A stretch of DNA of 64,000 bases, from the NCBI RefSeq assembly GCF_033807715.1, contig NC_084587.1:14551017-14615016 (forward strand), in the 5' to 3' direction. Within the stretch, counting starts at the first letter, position 1; the number at the start of each line of letters is the position of its first letter. A program made the translations under genes and the position numbers. Origin of the DNA: Cololabis saira (lineage: Eukaryota > Chordata > Actinopteri > Beloniformes > Belonidae). Of the stretch, positions 22,683 to 36,595 are shown one piece after another. Below the pieces are notes generated by a model. It had not been told where the DNA came from and did no database searches. It worked only from the letters and a program-made list of their open reading frames with translations.

Positions 22683-25356
22683 TATTATTATTATTATTTT
22701 CCTGACAAAAGGAAGGCCTTTTTGCCCCCCTAAACGTGCCCAAAAAGTCACCAAATTTTGCACCCAAGTCAGGCCTGGCGAAAAATTTGATATTTAATGG
22801 TTTGCTTTAATGGGCGTGGTAAAATGGCTCAACAGCGCCCCCTTGAAAACTTTGTGCCTCAAGCCCCACGATACGGTTTGACGTACAACAACGAAAATCG
22901 GTACACACCTGTATCATGGGGCAACTTAAAGAAAAGTCTCTTGGCGTCATGCCCGAAACCGAACAGGAAGTCGTCCATTTTGAATTAGTCGTGTCATTTT
23001 GGCGAAATTTATGCCATTCCTTCGAAAGTTAATTCAGCCCGAACCGTAACGTGCCCCCAAGTGTGTTATACATCAAAATGTGCGTCTCCATCCTGCGACA
23101 ACACGCATTACTTTTCTCTTTCAAAAGCGTTACCGTGGCGGCGCTAGACGCCAAAAAGCGCGCCCACCCTTCATCTGATTGGTTCAACAGAAAAAACTTT
23201 GTGCCTCAAGCCCCATAATACGGTTTGACGTACATGAACGAAAATCGGTACACACCTGTATCATGTCGCAACTAAAAGAAAAGTCTCTTGGCGCTATGGC
23301 CGAAACCGAACAGGAAGTCGGCCATTTTGAACATTCTGAATTAATTGCGTAATTTTGGAGCAATATATGCCATTCCTTCGAGAGTTAATTCAGCCCGAAC
23401 CGTATCGTGAACCCAGATGTGTTATACATCAAAATGTGTGTCTCCATCCTGCGACTACACGCATTACTTTTCTCTTTCGAAAGTGTTACCGTGGCGATGC
23501 TAGACGCCAACAAGCGCACCCCCCCTTCATCTGATTGGTCCATATTTGATAGTTCCCCAAAAGGCACCAAATTTGGCATGCAAGCCAGGCCTGGCGATAA
23601 ATTTGATATTTCATGGTTTGCATTAATGGGCGTGGCAAAATGGCTCAACAGCGCCCCCCGGAAAACTTTGTGCCTCAAGCCCCACAATACGGTTTGACGT
23701 ACATGCACGAAAATCGGTACACACCTGTATCATGTCGCAACTTAAAGAAAAGTCTCTTGGAGCCATGGCCGAAACCGAACAGGAAGTCAGCCATTTTGAA
23801 TTAATTGTGTAATTTTGGCACAATTTATGCCATTCCTTCGGCAGTTAATTCAGCCCGAACCGTAACGTGCACCCAGGTGTGTTATACACCAAAATGTGCG
23901 GCTCCATCGTGCGACACCACGCATTACTTTTCTCTTTCAAAAGTGTTACCGTGGCGACGCTAGACGCGAAAAAGCGCACCCACCCTTCATCTGATTGGTC
24001 CATATTTGATAGTTCTCCAAAAGTCACCAAAATTTGCATGCAAGCCAGGCCTGGCGATAAATGTGATATTTCATGGTTTGCATTAATGGGCGTGGCCTAA
24101 CGGCTCAACAGCGCCCCCTAGAATACTTTTCTCTGCCATAACTTTTGAATGGTTTCACATAGAGAGTCGTGGGTGGTGTCATGGGACTCTGTAATGAGTC
24201 CTTAAGCTTCGTTGGCCTTAATTAGCCCCGCCCCTTCTTCTGATTGGTTGTCCCGATTTTCTGCTATAACTTTTGAATGGTTTGACATAGAGAGTCGTGG
24301 GTGGTGTCATCAGATTCTTTATGGAGTCCTTGAACTTCATTGGCCTGAATTAGCCCCGCCCCTTCTTCTGATTGGTTGTCCTTTTTTTATAATAATATTG
24401 CCGCGAGCCGCCAGTCGCTCTCGCGCTGACTCCCGCTTCCTGATTCAAACGTCCGCCGGCCCCGCCCCCTGACCAATCAGTGGCGAGTAGGGTGATGACG
24501 GCCCCGCCCCCGACCAATCAGTGGCGAGTAGGGTGATGACGGCCCCGCCCCCGACCAATCCGCTGTTGTAATGTGGTGACATCAGAAATAGTCCCGTGCT
24601 CAGCCCGGTTACAACCTCGGTAGAATGGTTACAGAAAAAGTAATAATAAAATAGTAGTGTTTTACTAATATTTATACCTTACAAATATTTAAAAAATTAG
24701 GAAAAAAAGTTCCAGACATTATATTGCTATGTTGGTCTCTCCTAACACAGTAAGTCATGATGAAAGTAATAGTTGAGTCTTAGCTCAACCAGACCATTAC
24801 GGTCTGTGGTGCCGGAGGTCCGGAGTTCGAGACCGGCTGTATGTCGAAATTTTTTTTTTTACATCAAAATTTTCGTCTCTGTCCTGCGACGACGCACATT
24901 ACTTTTCTCTTTCAAAAGTGTTACCGTGGCGACGCTAGACGCGAAAAAGCGCTCGTCCCCTTCATCTGATTGGTCCATATTTGATAGTTCTCCAAAAGTC
25001 ACAAAAATTTGCATGCAAGCCAGGCCTGGTGATAAATTTGATATTTAATGGTTTGCATTAATAGGCGTGGCCTAACGGCTCAACAGCGCCCCCTAGAATA
25101 CTTTTCTCTGCCATAAATTTTGAATGGTTTGACATAAAGAGTCGTGGGTGGTGTCATGGGACTCGGTATTAAGTCCTTGACCTTCATTGGCCTGAATTAG
25201 CCCCGCCCCTTCTTCTGATTGGTTGTTCCTTTTTTCTGCTATAACTTTTGAATGGTTTGACATAGACAGTCGTGGGTGGTGTCATTTCTGATATGCTTAT
25301 GGGGGGCGGTGGCCGTGAGTGCGAGGGCCCGTTCATCGCTGCTTGCAGCTTTAATT
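22683..25356 (+). repeat. Array monomer 3 (with GC-rich/tRNA-like module)
   Basis: Closely matches monomer 6 at offset +6,497 over at least 22683-24860. It carries the 24385-24860 module between two 127-bp stretches, after which a fresh partial subunit starts at about 24861. Confidence 0.85.
24385..24860 (+). repeat. GC-rich minisatellite plus tRNA-like module, copy 1
   Basis: Begins ATTGCCGCGAGCCGCCAGTC. It then has two full ~41-bp repeats, each with GACCAATCAGTGGCGAGTAG and a GATGACGGCCCCGCCCC block, an AT-rich stretch, and a tRNA-like segment at about 24777-24840. That segment has A-box-like TAGCTCAACCAG and B-box-like GAGTTCGAGACC about 42 bases apart, and a CCGG/CCGG T-arm-like stem. 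Acceptor and anticodon stems do not close convincingly, so this is a tRNA-derived relic rather than a tRNA gene. Confidence 0.7.
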
Positions 25357-27192
25357 ATTATTATTATTATTATTATTATTTTTCTTCTGACAAAGTGATG
25401 GCCTTTTTGCCCCCCTTAACATGCCCAAAAAGTCACCAAATTTTGCACCCAAGTCAGGCCTGGCGAAAAATTTGATATTTAATGGTTTGCATTAATGGGC
25501 GTGGCAAAATGGCTCAACAGCGCCCCCTTGAAAACTTTGTGCCTCAAGCCCCACGATACGGTTTGACGTACATGCACGAAAATCGGTACACACCTGTATC
25601 ATGGGACAACTTAAAGAAAAGTCTCTTGCCGTCATGCCCGAAACCGAACAGGAAGTCGGCCATTTTGAATTAATCGTGTCACTTTGGCGCAATTTATGCC
25701 ATTCCTTCGGCAGTTAATTCAGCCCGAACCGTAACGTGCACCCAGGTGTATTATACATCAAAATGTGCGTCTCCCTCCTGCGACCACACGCATTACTTTT
25801 CTCTTTCAAAAGCGTTACCGTGGCGACGCTAGACGCCAAAAAGCGCGCCCACCCTTCATCTGGTTGGTTCAGACAGAAAAAACTTTGCGCCTCAAGCCCC
25901 ATAATACGGTTTGACGTACATGAACGAAAATTGGTACACTCCTGTATCATGTCGCAACTAAAAGAAAAGTCTCTTGGCGCCATGGCCGAAACCGAACAGG
26001 AAGTCAGCCATTTTGAACATTCTGAATTAATGCATAATTTTGGAGCAATATATGCCATTCTTCGAGAGTTAATTCAGCCCGAACCGTATCGTGAACCCAG
26101 ATGTGTTATACATCAAAATGTGCGTCTCCATCCTGCGACTACACGCATTACTTTTCTCTTTCGAAAGTGTTACCGTGGCGACGCTAGACGCCAACAAGCG
26201 CACCCCCCCTTCATCTGATTGGTCCATATTTGATAGTTCCCCAAAAGGCACCAAATTTGGCATGCAAGTCAGGCCTGGCGATAAATTTGATATTTCATGG
26301 TTTGCATTAAAGGGCGTGGCAAAATGGCTCAACAGCGCCCCCCTGAAATCTTTGTGCCTCAAGCCCCACAATACGGTTTGACGTACATGCACGAAAATCG
26401 CTACACACCTGTATCATGGCACAACTTAAAGAAAAGTCTCTTGGAGCCATGGCCGAAACCGAACAGGATGTCGGCCATTTCGAATAAATTGTGTCATTTT
26501 GGCGAAATTTATGCCATTCCTTCGGCAGTTAATTCAGCCCGAACCGTAACGTGCACCCAGGTGTGTTATACATCAAAATGTGCGTCTACATCCTGCGACA
26601 CCACGCATTACTTTTCTCTTTCAAAAGTGTTACCGTGGCGACGCTAGACGCCAAAAGGCGCGCCCCCCCTTCATGTGATTGGTCCATATTTGATAGTTCT
26701 CCAAAAGTCACCAAATTTTGCATGCAAGCCAGACTTGGCGATAAATTTGATATTTCATGGTTTGCATTAATGGGCGTGGCCTAACGGCTCAACAGCGCCC
26801 CCTAGAATACTTTTATCTGCCATAACTTTTGAATGGTTTGACATAGGAAGTTGTGGGTGGTGTCATGGGACTCTGTAATGAGTCCTTAAGCTTCGTTGGC
26901 CTTAATTAGCCCCACCCCTTCTTCTGATTGGTTGTCCCGATTTTCTGCTATAACATTGGAATGGTTTGACATAGAGAGTCCTGGGTGGTGTCATCAGATT
27001 CTTTATGGAGTCCTTGACCTTCATTGGCCAGAATTAGCCCCGCCCCTTCTTCTGATTGGTTGTCCCTTTTTTCTGCTATATCTTTTGAATGGTTTGACAT
27101 AGGAGGTCGTGGGTGGTGTCATTTCTGATATGCTTATGGGGGCGGTGGCCGTGAGTGCGAGGGCCCGTTCATCGCTGCTTGCAGCTTTAATT
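25357..27192 (+). repeat. Array monomer 4
   Basis: Starts from a 26-base (ATT)n tract without a hairpin unit. Over 25380-26400 it is nearly identical to monomer 9 at offset +11,230, including the shared one-base deletion GCCATTCTTCGAGAG near 26056. It has two clear 127-bp subunits. Confidence 0.85.
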
Positions 27193-29110
27193 AGGGCCCG
27201 AGCACTTGCAGTGCGAAGGCCCTATTGTATTTGCAGGAATTTTTATTAGGGCCCGAGCACTTGCAGTGCGAAGGCCCTATTGTATTTGCAGGAATTTTTA
27301 TTATTATTATTATTATTATTAGGGCCCGAGCACTTGCAGTGCGAAGGCCCTATTGTATTTGCAGGAATTTTTATTATTATTATTATTTTTTTTTTTTTTC
27401 TTCTGACAAAGTGATGGCCTTTTTGCCCCCCTTAACATGCCCAAAAAGTCACCAAATTTTGCACCCAAGTCAGGCCTGGCGAAAAATTTGATATTTAATG
27501 GTTTGCATTAATGGGCGTGGTAAAATGGCTCAACAGCGCCCCCTTGAAAACTTTGTGCCTCAAGCCCCACGATACGGTTTGACGTACATGCACGAAAATC
27601 GGTACACACCTGTATCATGGGACAACTTAAAGAAAAGTCTCTTGGCGTCATGCCCGAAACCGAACAGGAAGTCGGCCATTTTGAATTAATCGTGTCACTT
27701 TGGCGCAATTTATGCCATTCCTTCGAGAGTTAATTCAGCCCGAACCGTATCGTGAACCCAGGTGTGTTATACATCAAAATGTGCGTCTCCATCCTGCGAC
27801 TACACGCATTACTTTTCTCTTTGAAAAGTGTTACCGTGGCGACGCTAGACGCCAACAAGCGCACCCCCCCTTCATCTGATTGGTCCATATTTGATAGTTC
27901 CCCAAAAGGCACCAAATTTGGCATGCAAGCCAGGCCTGGTGATAAATTTGATATTTCATGGTTTGCATTAATGGGCGTGGCAAAATGGCTCAACAGCGCC
28001 CTCCGGAAAACTTTGTGACTCAAGCCCCACAATACGGTTTGACGTACATGCACGAGAATCGCTACACACCTGTATCATGGCACAACTTAAACAAAAGTCT
28101 CTTGGAGCCATGGCCGAAACCGAACAGGATGTCAGCCATTTTGAATAAATTGTGTCATTTTGGCGAAATTTATGCCATTCCTTCGGCAGTTAATTCAGCC
28201 CGAACCGTAACGTGCACCCAAGTGTGTTATACATCAAAATGTGCGTCTACATCCTGCGACACAACGCATTACTTTTCTCTTTCAAAAGTGTTACCGTGGC
28301 GACGCTAAACGCCAAAAGGCGCGCCCCCCCTTCATGTGATTGGTCCATATTTGATAGTTCTCCAAAAGTCACCAAATTTTGCATGCAAGCCAGACTTGGG
28401 GATAAATTTGATATTTCATTGTTTGCATTAATGGGCGTGGCCTAACGGCTCAACAGCGCCCCCTAGAATACTTTTATCTGCCATAACTTTTGAATGGTTT
28501 GACATAGGAAGTTGTGGGTGGTGTCATGGGACTCTTTAATGAGTCCTTAAGCTTCGTTGGCCTTAATTAGCCCCGCCCCTTCTTCTGATTGGTTGTCCCG
28601 ATTTTCTGCTATAACATTGAAATGGTTTGACATAGAGAGTCCTGGGTGGTGTCATCAGATTATTTATGGAGTCCTTGACCTTCATTGGCCAGAATTAGCC
28701 CCGCCTCTTCTTCTGATTGGTTGTCCCTTTTTTCTGCTATAACTTTTTAATGGTTTGACATAGGAAGTCGTGGGTGGTGTCATGGGACTCTGTATGGAGT
28801 CCTTGAGCTTCGTTGGCCTTAATTAGCCCCGCCCCTTCTTCTGATTGGTTGTCCCGATTTTCTGCTATAACTTTGGAATGGTTTGACATAGAGAGTCGTG
28901 GGTGGTATCATCAGATTCTGTATGGAGTCCTTGACCTTCATTGGCCTGAATTAGCCCCGCCCCTTCTTCTGATTGGTTGTCCCTTTTTTCTGCTATAACT
29001 TTTGAATGGTTTGACATAGGAAGTTGTGGGTGGTGTCTTTTCTGATATGCTTATGGGGGGCGGTGGCCGTGAGTGCGAGGGCCCGTTCATCGCTGCTTGC
29101 AGCTTTAATT
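27193..29110 (+). repeat. Array monomer 5
   Basis: Three hairpin units (27193, 27248, 27321) follow monomer 4 with no spacer after GCTTTAATT. About three ~460-bp and five 127-bp subunits follow. Confidence 0.85.
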
Positions 29111-29157
29111 AGGGCCCGAGCACTTGCAGTGCGAAGGCCCTATTGTATTTGCAGGAA

Positions 29158-29195
<38 letters not shown>

Positions 29196-30879
29196 TTCCT
29201 GACAAAGTGAAGGCCTTTTTGCCCCCCTTAACATGCCCAAAAAGTCACCAAATTTTGCACCCTAGTCAGGCCTGGCGAAAAATTGGATATTTAATGGTTT
29301 CCATTAATGGGCGTGGCAAATTGGCTCAACAGCGCCCCCTTGAAAACTTTGTGCCTCAAGCCCCACGATACGGTTTGACGTACATGCACGAAAATCGGTA
29401 CACACCTGTATCATGGCGCAACTGAAAGAAAAGTCTCTTGGCGTCATGCCCGAAACCGAACAGGAAGTCGGCCATTTTGAATTAGTCGTGTCATTTTGGC
29501 GAAATTTATGCCATTCCTTCGAAAGTTAATTCAGCCCGAACCGTAACATGCCCCCAAGTGTGTTATACATCAAAATGTGCGTCTCCATCCTGCGACAACA
29601 CGCATTACTTTTCTCTTTCAAAAGCGTTACCGTGGCGGCGCTAGACGCCAAAAAGCGCGCCCACCCTTCATCTGATTGGTTCAACAGAAAAAACTTTGTG
29701 CCTCAAGCCCCATAATACGGTTTGACGTACATGAACGAAAATCGGTACACACCTGTATCATGTCGCAACTAAAAGAAAAGTCTCTTGGCGCCATGGCCGA
29801 AACCGAACAGGAAGTCGGCCATTTTGAACATTCTGAATTAATTGCGTAATTTTGGAGCAATATATGCCATTCCTTCGAGAGTTAATTCAGCCCGAACCGT
29901 ATCGTGAACCCAGATGTGTTATACATCAAAATGTGCGTCTCCATCCTGCGACTACACGCATTACTTTTCTCTTTCGAAAGTGTTACCGTGGCGATGCTAG
30001 ACGCCAACAAGCGCACCCCCCCTTCATCTGATTGGTCCATATTTGATAGTTCCCCAAAAGGCACCAAATTTTGCATGCAAGCCAGGCCTGGCGATAAATT
30101 TGATATTTCATGGTTTGCATTAATGGGCGTGGCAAAATGGCTCAACAGCGCCCCCCGGAAAACTTTGTGCCCCAAGCCCCACAATACGGTTTGACGTACA
30201 TGCACGAAAAACGGTACACACCTGTATCATGTCGCAACTTAAAGAAAAGTCTCTTGGAGCCATGGCCGAAACCGAACAGGAAGTCAGCCATTTTGAATTA
30301 ATTGTGTAATTTTGGCACAATTTATGCCATTCCTTCGGCAGTTAATTCAGCCCGAACCGTAACGTGCACCCAGGTGTGTTATACACCAAAATGTGCGTCT
30401 CCATCGTGCGACACCACGCATTACTTTTCTCTTTCAAAAGTGTTACCGTGGCGATGCTAGACGCGAAAAAGCGCACCCACCCTTCATCTGATTGGTCCAT
30501 ATTTGATAGTTCTCCAAAAGTCACCAAAATTTGCATGCAAGCCAGGCCTGGCGATAAATGTGATATTTCATGGTTTGCATTAATGGGCGTGGCCTAACGG
30601 CTCAACAGCGCCCCCTAGAATACTTTTCTCTGCCATAACTTTTGAATGGTTTGACATAGAGAGTCGTGGGTGGTGTCATGGGACTCTGTAATGAGTCCTT
30701 AAGCTTCGTTGGCCTTAATTAGCCCCGCCCCTTCTTCTGATTGGTTGTCCCGATTTTCTGCTATAACTTTTGAATGGTTTGACATAGAGAGTCGTGGGTG
30801 GTGTCATCAGATTCTTTATGGAGTCCTTGAACTTCATTGGCCTGAATTAGCCCCGCCCCTTCTTCTGATTGGTTGTCCT

Positions 30880-31400
30880 TTTTTTATAATAAAATTGCCG
30901 CGAGCCGCCAGTCGCTCTCGCGCTGACTCCCGCTTCCTTATTCAAACGTCTGCCGGCCCCGCCCCCTGACCAATCAGTGGCGAGTAGGGTGATGGCGGCC
31001 CCGCCCCCGACCAATCAGTGGCGAGTAGGGTGATGACGGCCCCGCCCCCCGACCAATCAGTGGCGAGTAGGGTGATGACGGCCCCGCCCCCCGACCAATC
31101 AGCTCCCTGTAATGTGGTGACTTCAGAAATATTCCCGGCTCAGCCCGGTTACAACCTTGGCAGAATGGTTACAGAAAAAGTAATAATTTAAATAGTAGGG
31201 TTTTACTAATATTTATAACTTACAAATATTTAAAAAATTAGGAAAAAAAAGTTCCACACATTTTATCGCTATGTTGGTCTGTCCTAAGCCAGTAGGTCAG
31301 ATGAAAGGAATAGCTGAGACTTAGCTCAGCCACATTATTGCGGTCTTTGCTGCCAGAGGTCGAGAGTTCAAGCCTGGCTTGAAATGCCAAAATTTTTGTC
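30880..31400 (+). repeat. GC-rich minisatellite plus tRNA-like module, copy 2
   Basis: Same layout as the module at 24385. It has three GACCAATCAG-type minisatellite repeats, and a tRNA-like segment near 31318-31380 with TAGCTCAGCCA and GAGTTCAAGCCTGG. Confidence 0.7.
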
Positions 31401-31524
31401 AGCAATTTTTGTGTTTTTTTTACATCAAAATGTTCGTCTCTGTCCTGTGACGACGCACATTACTTTTCTCTTTCCCCTTCTTCTGATTGGTTGTCCCGAT
31501 TTTCTGCCATAACTTTTGAATTTG

Positions 31525-32430
<906 letters not shown>

Positions 32431-32870
32431 TTCATGGTTTGCATTAATGGGCGTGTCCTCACGGCTCAACAGCGCCCCCTAGAATACTTTTTTCTGCCAT
32501 AACTTTTGAAAGGTTTGACATAGAGAGTCGTGGGTGGTGTCATGGGACTCGGCATTGAGTCCTTGACCATAATTGGTGACAATTAGCCCAGTCCCTTTTT
32601 CTGATTGGTTGTCCCTATTTTCTGCTATAACTTTTGAATGTTTTGACATAGAGAGTCGTGGGTGGTGTCATGGGACTCTGTAATGAGTCCTTGATCTTCT
32701 TTGCCCTGAATTAGCCCCGCCCCTTCTTCTGACTGGTCGTCCCTTTTTTCTGCTATAACTTTTGAAGGGTTTGACATAGGAAGTCGTGGGTGGTGTCATT
32801 TCTGATATGCTTATGGGGGGCGGTTGACGTGAGTGCGAGGGCCCGTTCATTGCTGCTTGCAGCTTTAATT

Positions 32871-34694
32871 ATTATTATTATTTTCCTGACAAAGTGAAGG
32901 CCTTTTTGCCCCCCTTAACATGCCCAAAAAGTCACCAAATTTTGCATGCAAGTCAGGCCTGGCGAAAAATTTGATATTTAAAGGTTTGCATTAATGGGCG
33001 TGGCAAAATGGCTCAACAGCGCCCCCTTGAAAACTTTGTGCCTCAAGCCCCACGATACGGTTTGACGTACATGCACGAAAATCGGTACACACCTGTATCA
33101 TGGGACAACTTAAACAAAAGTCTCTTGGGGTCATGCCCGAAACCGAACAGGATGTCGGCCATTTTGAATTAGTCGTGTCATTTTGGCGAAATTTATGCCA
33201 TTCCTTCGAAAGTTAATTCAGCCCGAACCGTAACGTTCCCCCAAGTGTGTTATACATCAAAATGTGCGTATCCATCCTCCGACCCCACGCATTACTTTTC
33301 TCTTTCGAAAGCGTTACCGTGGCGACGCTAGACGCCAAAAAGCGTGCCCACCCTTCATCTGATTGGTTCAGACAGAAAAAACTTTGCGCCTCAAGCCCCA
33401 TAATACGCTTTGACGTACATGAACGAAAATCGGTACACACCTGTATCATGTCGCAACTAAAAGAAAAGTCTCTTGGCGCCATGGCCGAAACCAAACAGGA
33501 AGTCGGCCATTTTGAACATTCTGCATTAATCGCGTAATTTTGGAGCAATATATGCCATTCCTTCGAGAGTTAATTCAGCCCGAACCGTATCGTGAACCCA
33601 GGTGTGTTATACATCAAAATGTGCGTCTCCATCTTGCGACTACACGCATTACTTTTTTCTTTCCAAAGTGTTACCGTGGCGACGCTAGACGCCAACAAGC
33701 GCACCCCCCCTTCATGTGATTGGTCCATATTTGATAGTTCCCCAAAAGGCACCAAATTTTGCACCCAAGCCAGGCCTGGCGAAAAATGTGGTATTTAATG
33801 GTTTGCATTAATGGGCGTGGAAAAATGGCTCAACAGCGCCCCCTTGAAAACTTTGTGCCTCAAGCCCCACAATACTGTTAGACGTACATGCACGGAAATC
33901 GGTACACACCTGTATCATGGCGCAACTTAAACAAAAGTCTCTTGGGGTCATGCCCGAAACCAAACAGGATGTCGGCCATTTTGAATTAATCGTGTCATTT
34001 TGGCGAAATTTATGCCATTCCTTCGCCAGTTAATTCAGCCCGAACCGTAACTTGTCCCCAAGTGTGTTATACATCAAAATGTGAGTCTCCATCCTGCGAC
34101 TACGCGCATTACTTTTCTCTTTCAAAAGTGTTACCGTGGCGACGCTAGACGCCAAAAGGCGCGCCCCCCCTTCATCTGATTGGTCCATATTTGATAGTTC
34201 TCCAAAAGTCACCAAATTTTGCATGCAAGCCAGGCCTGGTGATAAATTTGATATTTCATGGCTTGCATTAATGGGCGTGGCCTAACGGCTCAACAGCGCC
34301 CCCTAGAATACTTTTCTCTGCCATAACTTTTGAATGGTTTGACATAGAGAGTCGTGGGTGGTGTCATGGGACTCTGTAATGAGTCCTTAAGCTTCGTTAG
34401 CCTTAATTAGCCCCGCCCCTTCTTCTGATTGGTTGTCCCGATTTTCTGCTATAACTTTGGAATGGTTTGACAGAGAGAGTCGTGGGTGGTGTCATCAGAT
34501 TCTGTATGGAGTCCTTGACCTTCATTGGCCTGAATTAGCCCCGCCCCTTCTTCTGATTGGTTGTCCCTTTTTTCTGCTATAACTTTGGAATGGTTTGACA
34601 CATGAAGTCGTGGGTGGTGTCATTTCTGATATGCTAATGGGGGGCGGTGGCCGTGAGTGCGAGGGCCCGTTCATCGCTGCTTGCAGCTTTAATT
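32871..34694 (+). repeat. Array monomer 7
   Basis: No hairpin unit. It matches monomer 2 at offset +12,523 through the first subunits and into the 127-bp block, but has fewer 127-bp copies. Confidence 0.85.
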
Positions 34695-36595
34695 ATTATT
34701 ATTATTAGGGCCCGAGCACTTGCAGTGCGAAGGCCCTATTGTATTTGCAGGAATTTTTATTATTATTATTATTAGGGCCCGAGCACTTGCAGTGCGAAGG
34801 CCCTATTGTATTTGCAGGAATTTTTATTATTATTTTTTTTTTTCTTCTGACAAAGTGATGGCCTTTTTGCCCCCCTTAACAGGCCCAAAAAGTCACCAAA
34901 TTTTGCACCCAAGTCAGGTCTGGCGAAAAATTTGATATTTAATGGTTTGCATTAATGGGCGTGGCAAAATGGCTCAACAGCGCCCCCTTGAAAACTTTGT
35001 GCCTCAAGCCCCATGATACGGTTTGACGTACATGCACGAAAATCGGTGCACACCTGTATCATGGGGCAACTTAAAGAAAAGTCTCTTGGCGTCAAGCCCG
35101 AAACCGAACAGGATGTCGGCCATTTTGAATTAATCGTGTCATTTTGGCGAAATTTATGCCATTCCTTCGAAAGTTAATTCAGCCCGAACCGTAACGTGCC
35201 CCCAAGTGTGTTATACATCAAAATGTGCGTCTCCATCCTGCGACACCACGCATTACTTTTCTCTTTCATAAGCGTTACCGTGGCGACGCTAGACGCCAAA
35301 AAGCGCGCCCACCCTTCATCTGATTGGTTCAGACAGAAAAAACTTTGCGCCTCAAGCCCCATAATACGTTTTGACGTACATGAACGAAAATCGGTACACA
35401 CCTGTATCATGTCGCAACTTAAAGAAAAGTCTCTTGGCGCTATGGCCGAAACGGAACAGGAAGTCGGCCATTTTGAACATTCTGAATTAATCCTGTAATT
35501 TTGGAGCAATATATGCCATTCCTTCGAGAATTAATTCAGCCCGAACCATAACGTGCACCCAGGTGTGTCATACATCAAAATGAGCGTCTCCATCCTGCGA
35601 CTAAACGCATTACTTTTCTCTTTCAAAAGTGTTACCGTGGCGACGCTAGACACCAACAAGCGCACCTCCCCTTCATCTGATTGGTCCATATTTGATAGTT
35701 CCCCAAAAGGCACCAAATTTGGCATGCAAGACCGGCCTGGCGATAAATTTGATATTTCATGGTTTGCATTAATGGGCGTGGTAAAATGGCTCAAAAGCGC
35801 CCCCTTGAAAACTTTGTGCCTCAAGCCCCACAATACGGTTTGACGTACATGCACGAAAATCGCTACACACCTGTATCATGGCACAACTTAAAGAAAATTC
35901 TCTTGGAGCCATGGCCGAAACCGAACAGGAAGTCGGCCATTTTGAAATCTGATTGGTCCATATTTGATAGTTCTCCAAAAGCCACCAAATTTTGCATGCA
36001 AGACAGACTTGGCGATAAATTTGATATTTCATGGTTTGCATTAATGGGCGTTGCCTAACGGCTCAACAGCGCCCCCTAGAATACTTTTCTCTGCCATAAC
36101 TTTTGAATGGTTTGACATAGGAAGTTGTGGGTGGTGTCATGGGACTCTGTAATGAGTTCTTAAGCTTCGTTGGCCTTAATTAGCCCCGCCCCTTCTTCTG
36201 ATTGGTTGTCCCGATTTTCTGCTATAACTTTGGAATGGTTTGACATAGAGAGTCGTGGCTGGTGTCATCAGATTCTTTATGGAGTCCTTGACCTTCATTG
36301 GCCTGAATTAGCCCCGCCCCTTCTTCTGATTGTTTGTCCCTATTTTCTGCTATAACTTTTGAATGGTTTGACATAGAGAGTCGTGGGTGGTGTCATCAGA
36401 CTCTGTATGGAGTCCTTGACCTTCATTGGCCTGAATTAGCCCTGCCCCGTCTTCTGATTGGTTGTTCCTTTTTTCTGCTATAACTTTTGAATCGTTTGAC
36501 ATAGAGAGTCGTGGATGGTGTCATTTCTGATATGCTTATGGGGGGCGGTGGACGTGAGTGCGAGGGCCCGTTCATCGCTGCTTGCAGCTTTAATT
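34695..36595 (+). repeat. Array monomer 8
   Basis: Two hairpin units (34707, 34774). One ~460-bp subunit is shortened by a deletion near 35945, where GGCCATTTTGAA joins ATCTGATTGGTCC directly. Confidence 0.85.
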